From contig CANTUZ010000004.1 in the NCBI GenBank assembly GCA_947846985.1, positions 47,539,672 to 47,603,671 of the forward strand: 64,000 bases of DNA, written 5' to 3'. Positions 38,701 through 50,700 of this stretch are shown here, one piece after another; positions within the stretch are counted from its first letter, which is position 1, and every line of letters begins with the position of its first letter. This DNA is from Fratercula arctica. Lineage: Eukaryota > Chordata > Aves > Charadriiformes > Alcidae. Position numbers and translations under genes: made by a program. A model generated the notes under the pieces. It had not been told where the DNA came from. It ran no database searches and saw nothing but the letters and a program-made list of their open reading frames with translations.

Positions 38701-41700
38701 ATGTGAACACAAGAATGAAAAAGAAAATCCTGTAGCTTTGAGCGTATAAATTCTTACTTCTGTGTTGGTATTTGTCAGTTTTTAAAGGCGTCATTCTTAG
38801 TGCCTTTTGTAGAAGAAACAACTTCCATCATCTGTTAATAGATTTTTAACACACTCGGAAGCTGAGATTGATACCTGGGACAGGTATAGGTATGACCACA
38901 AGAGGAAAGCCTGCCTTGATGCTGAACTGGAACTTGTACAGTCCAGTTTGCCTCTGCTCTTTGTGGCTTTCTGATTGCTCTCCAGAAAAGTGTGTCTACC
39001 CAGGGCCAAGTGAAGAAACTGCATTTATTAACTCAACAAGAAACACTAGCTTCTATATGAGTCTCTTTCAGATGAGATTATATTTATTTCTTTATGTATT
39101 TCATAGAGGTACTTTGATAAAAAGTGTGCCAGCAATAAGTAAGTATATTCTTCACAGTTAGCGTCGGCATTATTAAAAGGTAACCTGGTGGGTTTTGTTG
39201 CAGCATGAGTCTGAGAGCTGAGAGGTCTGGGCTCTCTCCTCAGTTGAGATGCAGACTTGTGCTTGGTCTTGAGAGAATTACTTAGGTCAACACTCGCTCT
39301 TAAAGGCATTTGGCTAAGGAATAAAGTATAAAAGGCCTTAGGCTAGAGAACAGAGCTAGAGAATAGAGTATAATCGTGATTCACCATAGCTCCCTTGCTA
39401 ATCTTTCTTTACTTTGGCTGGAGTCCCCAAGCATGCCAAGGAGAACTGGGGGAAAAAAAAAAAAAAAAAGAACAGATACTCACTTAAAATTTAAACTTGG
39501 CTTCCTAAGTGTTTTCCATTTCTTGCTTTGCCTTTCACTTCTGAATCTTGTATATTTTTGTAACTAGACAACATAAAATCTACAGATGCATGCAAGATAT
39601 CCATGCTGCTATTTTTAATTTTAAGAAGATTTGAGGCTGGCCTGTGTAGTTACAGGTATAAAAAAGTTTGAGGTAGTTTCAGCATGACTTCTGGCAGAAG
39701 TCAGATTTATAACGTGATACTGACTATAAAAGTTTTCAAAAGAAAGTTCCTTCCCTACAAGTAATCCATATACCAATTCGAACAGTCTGCTAAAACAATT
39801 TAACTCTTTGCTTCTGAATAGGTAAAGAACATGAAAGTTCCCATGCTGTAAAAGAACGGTCACCAGAAGAAGTTGCAGCCCGGCTTGCCCAGCAAGACAA
39901 AGAGGAGCAAGAGAAGATCGCGGGTAAGTCCTTACTGATGGTTCTCCCTATATGTGTTATTCGTGACAGAGAACTGTTGGACTGTATTGGCGTTAGAGTT
40001 CTAAGTTGCTTACGCACCTCTTTGTTGTTGTCCCTGTGTTGTGTAGGCAGAAGGAGGGGTGTTGAAGCTTCTGCCACTCACTAAGAAGTAACTGATAGTT
40101 AAAGAATGATGGAAAAGTTTGGGTTGGAATGGACGTCCAAGGTCTCTACTCCACCCCCCTGCTTGGAGAGTTGGGGCAGGTTGCTCAGGGCCTTCTCCCC
40201 AGGAGGTTTGAAGCTCTCCAAGGATGGAGATTGTTTCACCGCTGAGCAGCTTTGCCATTGCTTCTTATGATGGAGAACTTGATACATCCAATTAATTTCT
40301 CTTGTTGGCACTTGGATCTGTTGCCTCTTGGCCTTTTTCTGGGCACTTCTGAGAAGTCTTGTTCAGTCTTTTCTGTAACACTCCTTTAGATGTGGAAGGC
40401 ATTACTTAAGATACCTCTTTAGCGTCTCTTCTTTAGGCTAGAACAAGCCCAGATCCCTCAGTCTCTCACCTGTGTGACATGCTCCCATTCCCTAACCGTC
40501 CTGCTGCCTCTCCAGTGTTCGCTCCCCAGTTTGTTTGTACCTTTCGTATACCAAGGCTCTCAAAATGAGACACCATATTCCAGATGTAGTCTCGTAAGTG
40601 CCAATTGGAGGGAAATCGCTTGATCTGTGGGAATTGCTCTTGTTTGATGCAGCCTTGTTCACAGTCAGGACTCGTTGCTGCCAGAGCATGCTGTTGATTT
40701 GTGTTCAGGTTGCCATCTTCTGGGATCCCCAGTCTACAGAGCTGCTGCCTCGACTTTTTCTGTAGTGGTTCAGGGATGGTATGTCGAGGTGCTGTGAAGA
40801 GTTGCCTGTAGGTTCTGGGTTGGGAACTATGACAATTGCTTGCTTGGATTCTAACTCAGACAGTCCTATTAATCCAGCTGTATTACTGAGACATGGTCTG
40901 GCTTTTCCTGTGTCTCAGAACTCATGTCCTTTTTGTGGGTCTTGCTCAAAACAATGAGCTTTGCTTCTCCCTCGCCCCCCCACTTAGTTTATTAGATTTT
41001 AAATACTTCCGGGCTGTTGTTTGGTCTTGGTTTGGCTACAGCATGATTGTTTAAATCATGAGTTTTGTTTAAATCAGGGTTCTTTCCTGGTTTACCTCAG
41101 GGTAAAACAGAAAAACTGAGAAATTATTTTTTTGCAGATGGTGTTTTGCTGTCTGGTATGTCCGGGCAATCTGTGACCAGCTACTTTGGTACTTGCCTTC
41201 TGAAAGCAAACCCAGCTCAAGCTGCAGATTGCGTGCAGTGTTAGAAAGCTTCCCTATCGTCCTCCAGCCAGTGTTGATGAGGACGAGAGGGAGACCGGCC
41301 TCTTGCAGAAATGAATGGGTGTTGAAGGGTGACTTCTGACTTGGGGCAGTGCAAGGACGGCTGTCTGCAGTGGCTCTGCAGACCTTCTGTGGTGAGGGAA
41401 GGAGGGTGGGTACGCTAGAGACATTGACTGCCAGGATGCTGAACAGAAACTGTATTTAAAGTCAGTGAAAGTTTACTGTTAACACAGGTGTAGCCAGTGA
41501 AAATAGGCTTGAAAGGGAGTTTAACAGTACTGAGACCACATACTGGACAAGCTTCAGCCTGCTGTGGGAGCTACGGCCTTTTTGTTTTATTCTCCTCCTC
41601 GTGCTTGGAAGGGGCTGATGGTGGAGGAGGCCCTGGCCCGGTGTGGTGTGTCTGATCTGACCTGTCTGGCCACTGTGCACGTGAAATGGGACCTTGGCAG

Positions 41701-44700
41701 ACGCGTCGACCACGCTCAGACTTTCCTCTGAGTGCTTTGGTCCTGAGCCAAAGTCCAGGCCTCGGGCTGTTGTTGCACACGAGGGATGAGAAGGGTGTAT
41801 AAGCCTGGACTTAACAGGCTCAGAGCAGATGTGCTGGTTGTGGTCTGCTGCCGCTCGCTTCTGTTCAGAGCTTTGTCTGGTGTAGAAGAGCAACATGAGC
41901 AGAAACAAGAGGCTCGGCATCAGTTGTCCACTTCGTACAAGGACTTTTTTGCAAGTGAAGACGTTGAGATGTTACACTGAAAAAATCCAGGAGTATTTAC
42001 TGGAAAGGTGGATTTACTTACCCAAGTACTTAGAAATAATGTCTGACTCCAGAAAGGCAGACGTTGCTCACTGATTAACCATTCGGATTCAGTTCCTGCT
42101 TGAATAATTCATAGCTCATTTGTGCTTCTATCCCAATAGGAATAGATAGTTGAGTCCACTACCACCTTGGCGAGGAAGGATAACTCTGTATTTGGAATAT
42201 ATCTTCCTTGTGGAAGACAGGAGAATTTACTTGTTTTCTCTTAATTATCATTGTAACACGTGAAAATGGAGAAATATCTACTGGGTTAAATGCCAGCCCC
42301 CTGCAGAAACATGGTAAAGGTCTTCCACCGAGGAGCTTTATTGCTGTAAGTGCAGACTTGTACCTTGGTACTCCTCTAAATAAGGAGCGTATTCTGGCAA
42401 CGTTTCTTCTTCTGTAGGCTGCAAGCATAGTTCCTGAACTGACCAGCTCTTTTGAGTCACAGGAAATAAAATAAGGAGATGCAGAGGATATAACTTGTCA
42501 TTTTACTAATTCTAAGGCTCTTTTATTTATAGTTTCATTCAGTTAACTGATTTTTTTTTTTTTTCCAGCCCTTGCAGCAACTCTAGAAGGAGCCCTAAGC
42601 GCAACAGCTCGTGTAACCCTTCAGGCGATTACTGCCCAGGAATCTGCTGTGCAAGCAGTGAATGCCCATTCCCAAATACTGAAGGAGGCCATGGACAATT
42701 CTGAGGTAAACTGGACAAATGGGAACAATTTTTTTTTTTATATTGTGTTCAGCCAAACTTCTTATTTCACAATTAAAAGATGAAGTTGGAAGCTTTTCTT
42801 GCAATGTCTTTACTTTTATCACAGTTTTAACTAATCTTTTGACTTGTGAAATGGGTGTACTTGAATAATGCAGCAGGTTTGCTTTTGAATTTGTTTTTTT
42901 TTTCCCCAACTCCAAGAAAAAAAGTTCAAGTTCATACATTGATAGTCTTCACCATGTATTTTAATTCATTGTATTTTAATTTCCAAGCCTATTTTTTACC
43001 TAGATACAGTTAGGGTATCATACTGTCCACCCTGTAATTCTGCTGAACCATTCTCTTTGCCAAAATCTTCTTACTGGATTGTTCTTTTCGTGCCTGGAAA
43101 AGAATAGGGGATGCATGAGCAACACCAGTTTGTGGTTCTGGTGTGCTAATGCCGGAGTGCGTGTGGAACCACTGCTTCCTATTCAGTTCTGTAGCAAAGA
43201 ATATAATGTAGTGGTTAATCAAATGAACAGGGGTGTACGGGCAGCTAAACAAGCACTCAAGATTTAATCTAGTAGTTAGAAAAACAAATATCTTAAGAGT
43301 TTGATTTTAAGCTCAAGTGTTAAGCTTACTTTAAAGTTAAGCAACTTGAAAGCATTACGGTACTTGAAAGTATTAAGCTTAAAAGCAATTTTAAAGTATT
43401 ACAGTACTTTAACACATGTAGAGATTTTCCCCCCAAATATTGTGGCACCATACAGTGATCCTCGCACAAGCCCTTCTGCACGGACAAATGGCTGTTGCTC
43501 AGGTGGAGAAAAACATTAAGAATCAAGCAAAACAATGGAAGGGAAAAATAATGTGTAAAGCTTCCATCTGTGCTGTTGGTAAAACACGAAAACGTTGTTC
43601 AGCTTCAGTGAAATGAGAGTAGCAACTTCGGAATCCCTGCAGGCTTGCTTTTTTTTTTTTTTATTTAAATAACTCTCTTATTTCATAATTGTGGTGGCCC
43701 TAATTAGGAATCTGTGCTTCTTAGGCTGCTGGGGAAAACAAATCATCTCAGTGGCGCACTCTGGAGGAAGCGCTGAAGGATCGGAGGAGAGCAGTGGATG
43801 AAGCCGCTGACGCCCTTCTGAAAGCCAAGTAAGTTGCTTATTTTTAAGGGTTATCAAGTGGTAAGTTCACATCACCCATGCGAGGGCTGGCAGACACTAG
43901 ATGGAGTTTCTAGAAAGTACGCAGTCACCTATGTTCATGTTAAACTGATGTGTTTGTGCCAAATAAAGAAAAGTCGAATACACTAGTGAATATTTCAGTT
44001 TGCAGCATGTGGATCCTGCGTGCCTCTGCATGTGGTCCTCACTGCACCAGAGTCTGAATCAGTCCTATTCTTCTTTTTAAGAACTTGTTTATCTCCTTAA
44101 TATTTATATATACTGTTGTTAAGTTCAAGTAAGATTAAAAAAAAACCCGAATAATCCTTCTAAAATTACTTTTTGATAACTTTTTCAATGTTAAACCTAT
44201 TGCAAGGACTCCATGACTCCCCACCCCGTGTATTGAGTCAGTAACACCACTTACTTTTAGTTGTAATGAAAAATTAAACCTTACAGCATCGTTTGGCAGT
44301 CCCATCTGTCAGCAGAGTTGCTTTTAAGGTTAGATTTTTTTTCATGGAATACTTGAATCCTGAAATGGAGCCCTGCTCATAACCCAAGGTTCTGTATGAA
44401 CTGCATTGATACGTGTTGAGTCTGGTGTGCAGACTCTGTAGGGATTATAGCAGCAAAAATAAGGTGACAAACCTCTCCAAGTTGCTCTTGTAATGAGTGT
44501 AGAAGTAAGAGGGCAACAGTAAAAAGAGGGGAACATCATCCTTGAAGTTGCGCAGTTGCTAGTTAAGTTACAGACTTCTCTTATCTTTGAAGTTGCTGTG
44601 CTGACTAAAAATAATTAGGAGGTGTAACTGAAAGAACAAAACAAATCTAACCCAGATGCGCCAGCTTTTATTCTCTATTGCTCTACTGGATGCCTTTGCT

Positions 44701-47700
44701 TTTATTTATTTACTTACTTATTTATTTTAAAGCTTGTTCCTTATTGCAATGAGGTCATTAGAAACATCCATTGGTTTGAATGGATTTGGAAAAGGAACCC
44801 TTTTTCACTTTTCCCTTGATTGCCAATTATGCTAGAGGAAACTGGTTTTTTCTTAATTACCAAGAAAAAAAAAATCTGTCTTTTCAGAGCTCTATAAATT
44901 TTCTCCCATCCTCATTTATCTCCACCAGTCACCATGTCCAAAACACTTCTGCAAGAGTAAGCCATCTATATTAAAAATATTTCCTTGACACTCTATTATG
45001 TGATGGAAATGTCTGCTTTCTCATACTAACGGTTTTACTAACACTAGCTACTTTCAGTGAACTGTCTCTCATCTGCCCCCTCCAGCTGCGTCTTGAGTCC
45101 TAAAGTACTAATTGTACTATAAATAATTCTCATTTTACATGGAATAGACACACTGACATCTTTAGGCTTCAGGCTGTGGAAAGAAAAATCTTCCATCACA
45201 GCATCTTAGCCATAGAGCTGGTAGATGGGAAGCACCAGTAGCGTTATCCAGTAGCTCTTCCTATAAATGCAGACAGCAGAAAGTAAACTCTTCTGTATGT
45301 GTTATAGTTAGCAGCTTCCTCCCTTTTCAGAGAAGAGTTAGAGAAGATGAAAGGCGTAATCGAGAATGCCAAGAAGTCTCAGATCGCAGGAGCCAAATCT
45401 CACATTACTGCTGCAGAAGAAAATCTTCATCATATGATAGTTGACTTGGACAACGTCGTGAAAAAGGTAACGCTTCCACAGACTGTTTATAATTGCTGTT
45501 AGAGTAATGACCACTTGGAAGCCTACGCAGACCTCCCATTCCCAAATCCTTTGTAGCAGGTTAAATATATTTAAAGTGTAAATTCCGTCCTTTTTTAGCT
45601 ATACTCAGCCTTTGAGCTGATTATACTACCAGTAATCAGACGTGACAAGATCTTTGCGAGAACTTGAACTCTGTCCTGAAAGAGTCTCCAGCCAGCTTGG
45701 CTGGTGCCTGTCCTTTCTGTGGGCGACTTGTAATTCTTTCCGTTTGATGCCAAGAGGAATTTACCACACGGTTGGGGAGGAGTAGGAGCAATGTGTGCTA
45801 ATGACTTGGGGGGTAAATCACTTTACAGCTCAGAAGACTGAGGAAGAAACCTAAAGGTGAAATTTATCTCTCTGCAGGATGGCTGATAATTCATCAGGTG
45901 CAGTTTGAGTGAGTTCAGCCTAATAGCGGGAACATCAGAACTTACTGAGAGGGAGGGCAGCAGTCCCAAGATGAGCTTAGTAGGCCTATATGGTAGCTCT
46001 AAGTAGAGAAAAAGAGCTCGAGATCCTTAAAGATCCTCTTTTGATCCTGTCTAGGCTGCAGACTGGCTGTCTAGTTACAGTGTGCGTGTGAGATGGAACG
46101 GATTAATAGTAGTTCCAGCAAATAATTATTGTATAGGAGAGGTTTGATATCACAGGGTGGGGTTTTTTTCTCCCCCAAGAAAGCTTTGATTTGGCTGGAG
46201 GGTAACGATATCTGCCACTAACTCAGGGCCTGGCTTTAAATTATGCATGCCTCCCTTTTCCATACTTGCCTTGAAAAATAAACATCTCCTTTTTGTTTGT
46301 TGCAGGTTCAGGCAGCACAGTCTGAGGCCAAGATAGTGGCTCAATATCATGAGCTGGTGGCTACGGCTAGAGAAGAGTTTCAGCGAGAGCTGGACAGTAT
46401 CACCCCTGACGTACAGCCTGGCTGGAAGGGGCTGAGTAAGTCTCCGGTTGCGGGGTTACAGCGTGCTTGTTACAGGCCCATCACTTTGGTTTGTAGTGTT
46501 TCTGTAACTACAGCCACTGAATTGAACGTCCAGCATCCTGATTTCCATATTGTTTGAAATGAAAATTAGTTCACGATTTAAGTAATCTAAAGCAGGTGTT
46601 ACAAAGGGATTAATTCTGGAAACCACCTGTGCTGTACTGGAAGTTTCAAAAAATGTAGCTCTTATATGAGAAATATCATATGGTTGTTTAAACATCTCTT
46701 CCCTCCCCTGGTATTCCGGGAAGAGAGCCAGGTCGCTCCAGATTTGGATCAAATCTGTGTTGCTCACTGATCAAGTGTTTATCTGGTTGACTCCCTGTGA
46801 TTTTAAGTATTACAATACACCATTATCTCAGAGTGATAAAGAACTCCCTGAATTTCTCTAGATCCGCACTGAAATGATAGATGTACTGAAAGATAGAATT
46901 CATTGTTCATACCCACCTACCCCAGTATATGTTATTTCTAAATTAAATTGACACAGTAACTTACCTTGAGCAACAGAGAATGCTGCGCAGAAGCAGTGAA
47001 TAGGCGTCTTATGTTTTGTTTATGCTATTACTACCGCAGTTCTTTGCCTGAGATCAGAAATCTCATGAACTGCCTTTCCTTGTGCAGGATAAAGGGAGAA
47101 TATCTTGGGTTTTGTGATCGCTGCCCTTTTGAGGGAGGAAAGGGAATCTCCTGGTACCTTCTGTCCACTCGGTTTCATACTGGTGTTACCTACTGAAGTG
47201 TATACGGGACTGACGTGTTAGGGGCCATGGCTCTCACTGCCGCTTGGGAACTTGTTTCTTAACCAACTGCTTCTGATTTATAAGATCATAGGAACGTCAG
47301 AGTAAAATTTCCAGTGTCCTGTTGTGTTTTTCTACTTCAAACTTGCATTCCTTGCTTTGGCTAAATTTCAGCATCAGTCTGTGGGTTTCCAAAGGTGATT
47401 TTAGTGGTTGGGATGTTTGGGACTACGTCTTGCCTATAATATAGAGAGACTTTTATACTTGACATCCTGTTCTTCCTGAATTCCTAAAGACTAGGACTCA
47501 TGTTTGGTCAGCGTAGATAAGAAGCTCTTAGTTTTCTGTTTTACTTTTGCACGACTGACTTGCTGTAGTGAATGTGCATTAACTTCTCCAACCTCTCCTC
47601 TTTCTGTTGCAGAGATAACTGACTTAGGTGAGTTCCTGTAACTTGTTCTGCGCTTGTGAATGTCATCTCTTCTCTGTGTTCTTTCTTATGTTTGTGTGGT

Positions 47701-50700
47701 ACATCACTTTAAATTACAGGCAGTATCAACAAAGGGGTGAAATGCTGCATTCCTAAATCATTTCAGGCTGACGTGTGCTTTGCAGTCCTTCCCGCTAGTT
47801 TTGCATGTCTAGCTTAAACCACAAACTCTTTGTCTAGCAGCACTTCCCAGGTGGGCGATCGCTGGCTTGTGAAAGCCAGGGTTAAATTTTTGTTGTGAAT
47901 TTAAGCCGGTCGATAACTGCTGCTGAGATTCCAGTGAGAAACAGAAACTTTGACCATTCCAGTTAAGCTGTGTGGTGGTGTTTGTCCTCAAGTAGGGTCA
48001 CCTTGCAGCACTCCTGACTTGAGAGGTGCTGGATACACCAGCTCCTGCTGATACCACTGAGACCTCTAGGTACTTGGTATGCCTGAAGAGCCACATAAGG
48101 CTGCTCCGAGCTGGGTCACCAAAACCAGATTCGTTTAATTTGAAGTTGGCTTGATTCTCCAAATTTAATCTTCACCATTGATTTTAGAAGTGTTGATTAA
48201 CTCTGTGATTCTGAGGTTGATTATTATTTATTCCCTTTTGATCAAAGAAACATAATTTAAAATTTTTAAAATTTAAAAGCGCATTAAAACCCCATTCTGT
48301 TTGTAACAGTATTAAGTTCAACAGCTGAGCTTAGTGCTGCTGGTCAGCTTCCCTGCTGGACACGAACACCCTTGCACCGAGCCCTCCCGCACCAGTCCTT
48401 TTTCCAGCACTCAACAGCAGAATGGCTGGAGGACTGTGGAATTTCACTTCCTTTAGACCCTGCGGGAACACTTTCCCAAGTAGTCCCTGGTTCTCCATAC
48501 AGGCGATTTAGCTGGCAGCCGGTGCAAAATGAGCTGCAGCATTTTACAGAGCCAGTGCCGCTCTCAGGTCACCAAATGCTGCAGGCGTAGCTTGTGTCCT
48601 CCTCCTCTCCCAGCAGAAAAATAGCAAGCTGCTTAGCTGACACGGCTGTAGTTGTGACCCCTGCTACTCTTGGAGTTAGCCAGACCCTGAAAGGTACAAA
48701 TTGGGGTAAGAAATCTGATTGGGAGCAGTTGGTCTGGAGGACTGCTGAAGAGAGAACGTAATTCTGGCTGCCTCTCACAATGACTTCAGTGTTTTCAGGA
48801 TCAAATTTCTGTAAGCGTGTACCCAGCTGGAGGTATCGGTCTGCACCGGGCTTTTACGTATCCTGCTGCTCTGTGTGCTGTCACACGGGAAAATACATGG
48901 TGCTGTGAAGACCAAGAAATGGCCAGAGTTGTTGACAGTCTCCTCTAATTGAGTGTGACATGGATATGGGAGTGTAAATAATAGCTGTGAATCACTTCAG
49001 AGAAACTAAGATAATTTATTTTCTATCGATAGAAAGTACTTTCTTGTAGGTGTGGCTCAGAAAGTGGCATTGGGTGGCAATTAGCACAGGTCAAGGGCTT
49101 GAAGAGCTCAGAAACTTTTCATAAAACGTGCTGACTGGTCAACCACATGGAGCCTTAGAGTGCTTGAGCGGGAGGTGGGCAAGCGCCACGGCAGCAGTTT
49201 CTCTGCAGACCTTCCTAATGCCCTGTGTTTTCTTTAGCTGGCCAGTTATCGACAGATGACTTAAATTCCCTCATCGCACATGCCCATCGGCGCATCGACC
49301 AGTTGAACAAGGAGCTGGCGGAGCAGCGAGTGAGGGAACAGCAGCACATCGAGTCGGCCCTGGAGAAGCAGAAACTTGAAGACAAAAAAGCATTTGAGGC
49401 AGCTGTGGCCAAGGCGCTGGAGCATCACAAAAATGAGATTGAAATAGAACAGGAGAAGAAGGTAAAGTGGTGTAACGCACCTGGTTGAATCTCTGGCTCA
49501 AAAAGGGTGTAGAAGAGGTAGAGGAAGCGCACAGAAGAGCAGCTGGGATGTTCTGAGTGATGGGAGACATCAGACAGGGTGACCTGCAGGCTAAGCATGG
49601 AAAGGGGATGTTGAGCAAGGAAACTTCTGCAAAGTTAGAATGGTAAAATCACACAGTGAAACAGGGAACGACTTTTTCATGTTACCTGTCTGCTGTTGGA
49701 GATAGGATTACCGGATCCAAATAAATGTTTGATCTGACCCAGTATGTGCCATCTTAAGCTTATGTAGTCCCTCTGTCCTGCCTTTAGCAGGTATCTCCAT
49801 GTTATTCCACTCTTTGCCAGTGGTTTGGGATTTGATTTCTTTCAAAAGCACCATGAAAACTCAGAATTTTAATGCTGCTTTGGACATGAAGCCAGTGCAA
49901 CTTAGAAATGTAGGAATTTGGGCACTGGCGGTTTTATCTTTTGAGATACCATATTGCAGGCAGAAACTCGTGACAAATACTCCTGCTGTTTTCACATACA
50001 TGCCTCTGAAAATGAGATTTAACACTGGCCATTAGTCGAAAAATTTGCATTGACGTGATGGAAACAGGATTTCACCTCTAGCCTGTTAGTTCAAAGCATT
50101 GCAGTAACAGGTGTTAATGTAGAGCTCTTTTAGAAGTTGCTTGAACTGGCATCTTTGCACTTAATGGAAGGATGGAAATGACACAATCCTTTTTAAAAAA
50201 AAGCCCAGAAAACAAAAACCCTATTCAGCTGCTCCTAAATAAACCTCCACCATGCTCCCTTGTGCTAACCCGCGCTCTCTAAAGTGGCTGTTTTACACAA
50301 GCTCAGATAAAAGGGGTATTACCGTTTTATTAAGCTTTGTCCAACTCGGACAGTATTATAGCATGTAGGGAAAAGGTAAAGTACTTTTTGTTTGGAAGCT
50401 GATTTATAAAGACCAGAAAGTGAGTATAACCAGCAGTTACTGGCACTGGGGACTGTGAAGCTATTCTTTCAAGTCTTTAGGAAAAGGCTCAGCTATAAAA
50501 ATGGACCTTGACAGTTTTTAAAAATGAAACATGGGCTCCATCAATGCCCCTTCTATAGAATGTACCCTGGCTGATCACTGATGGATGATACAATCATAGC
50601 CTGTGACGAGCAGCTGAAAAATAGCAGTGTAATAACAACTGCTGGTGTATGTACAGGTTGAAGAAGTCCGAGAGGTGATGGAGAGCGAAATGAGGACCCA

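Noticed and set aside
38689..39821. Missing IMMT linker exon used in some human isoforms
   Set aside because: No open segment with matching residues and splice sites was found; exons 5 and 6 join in frame without it.
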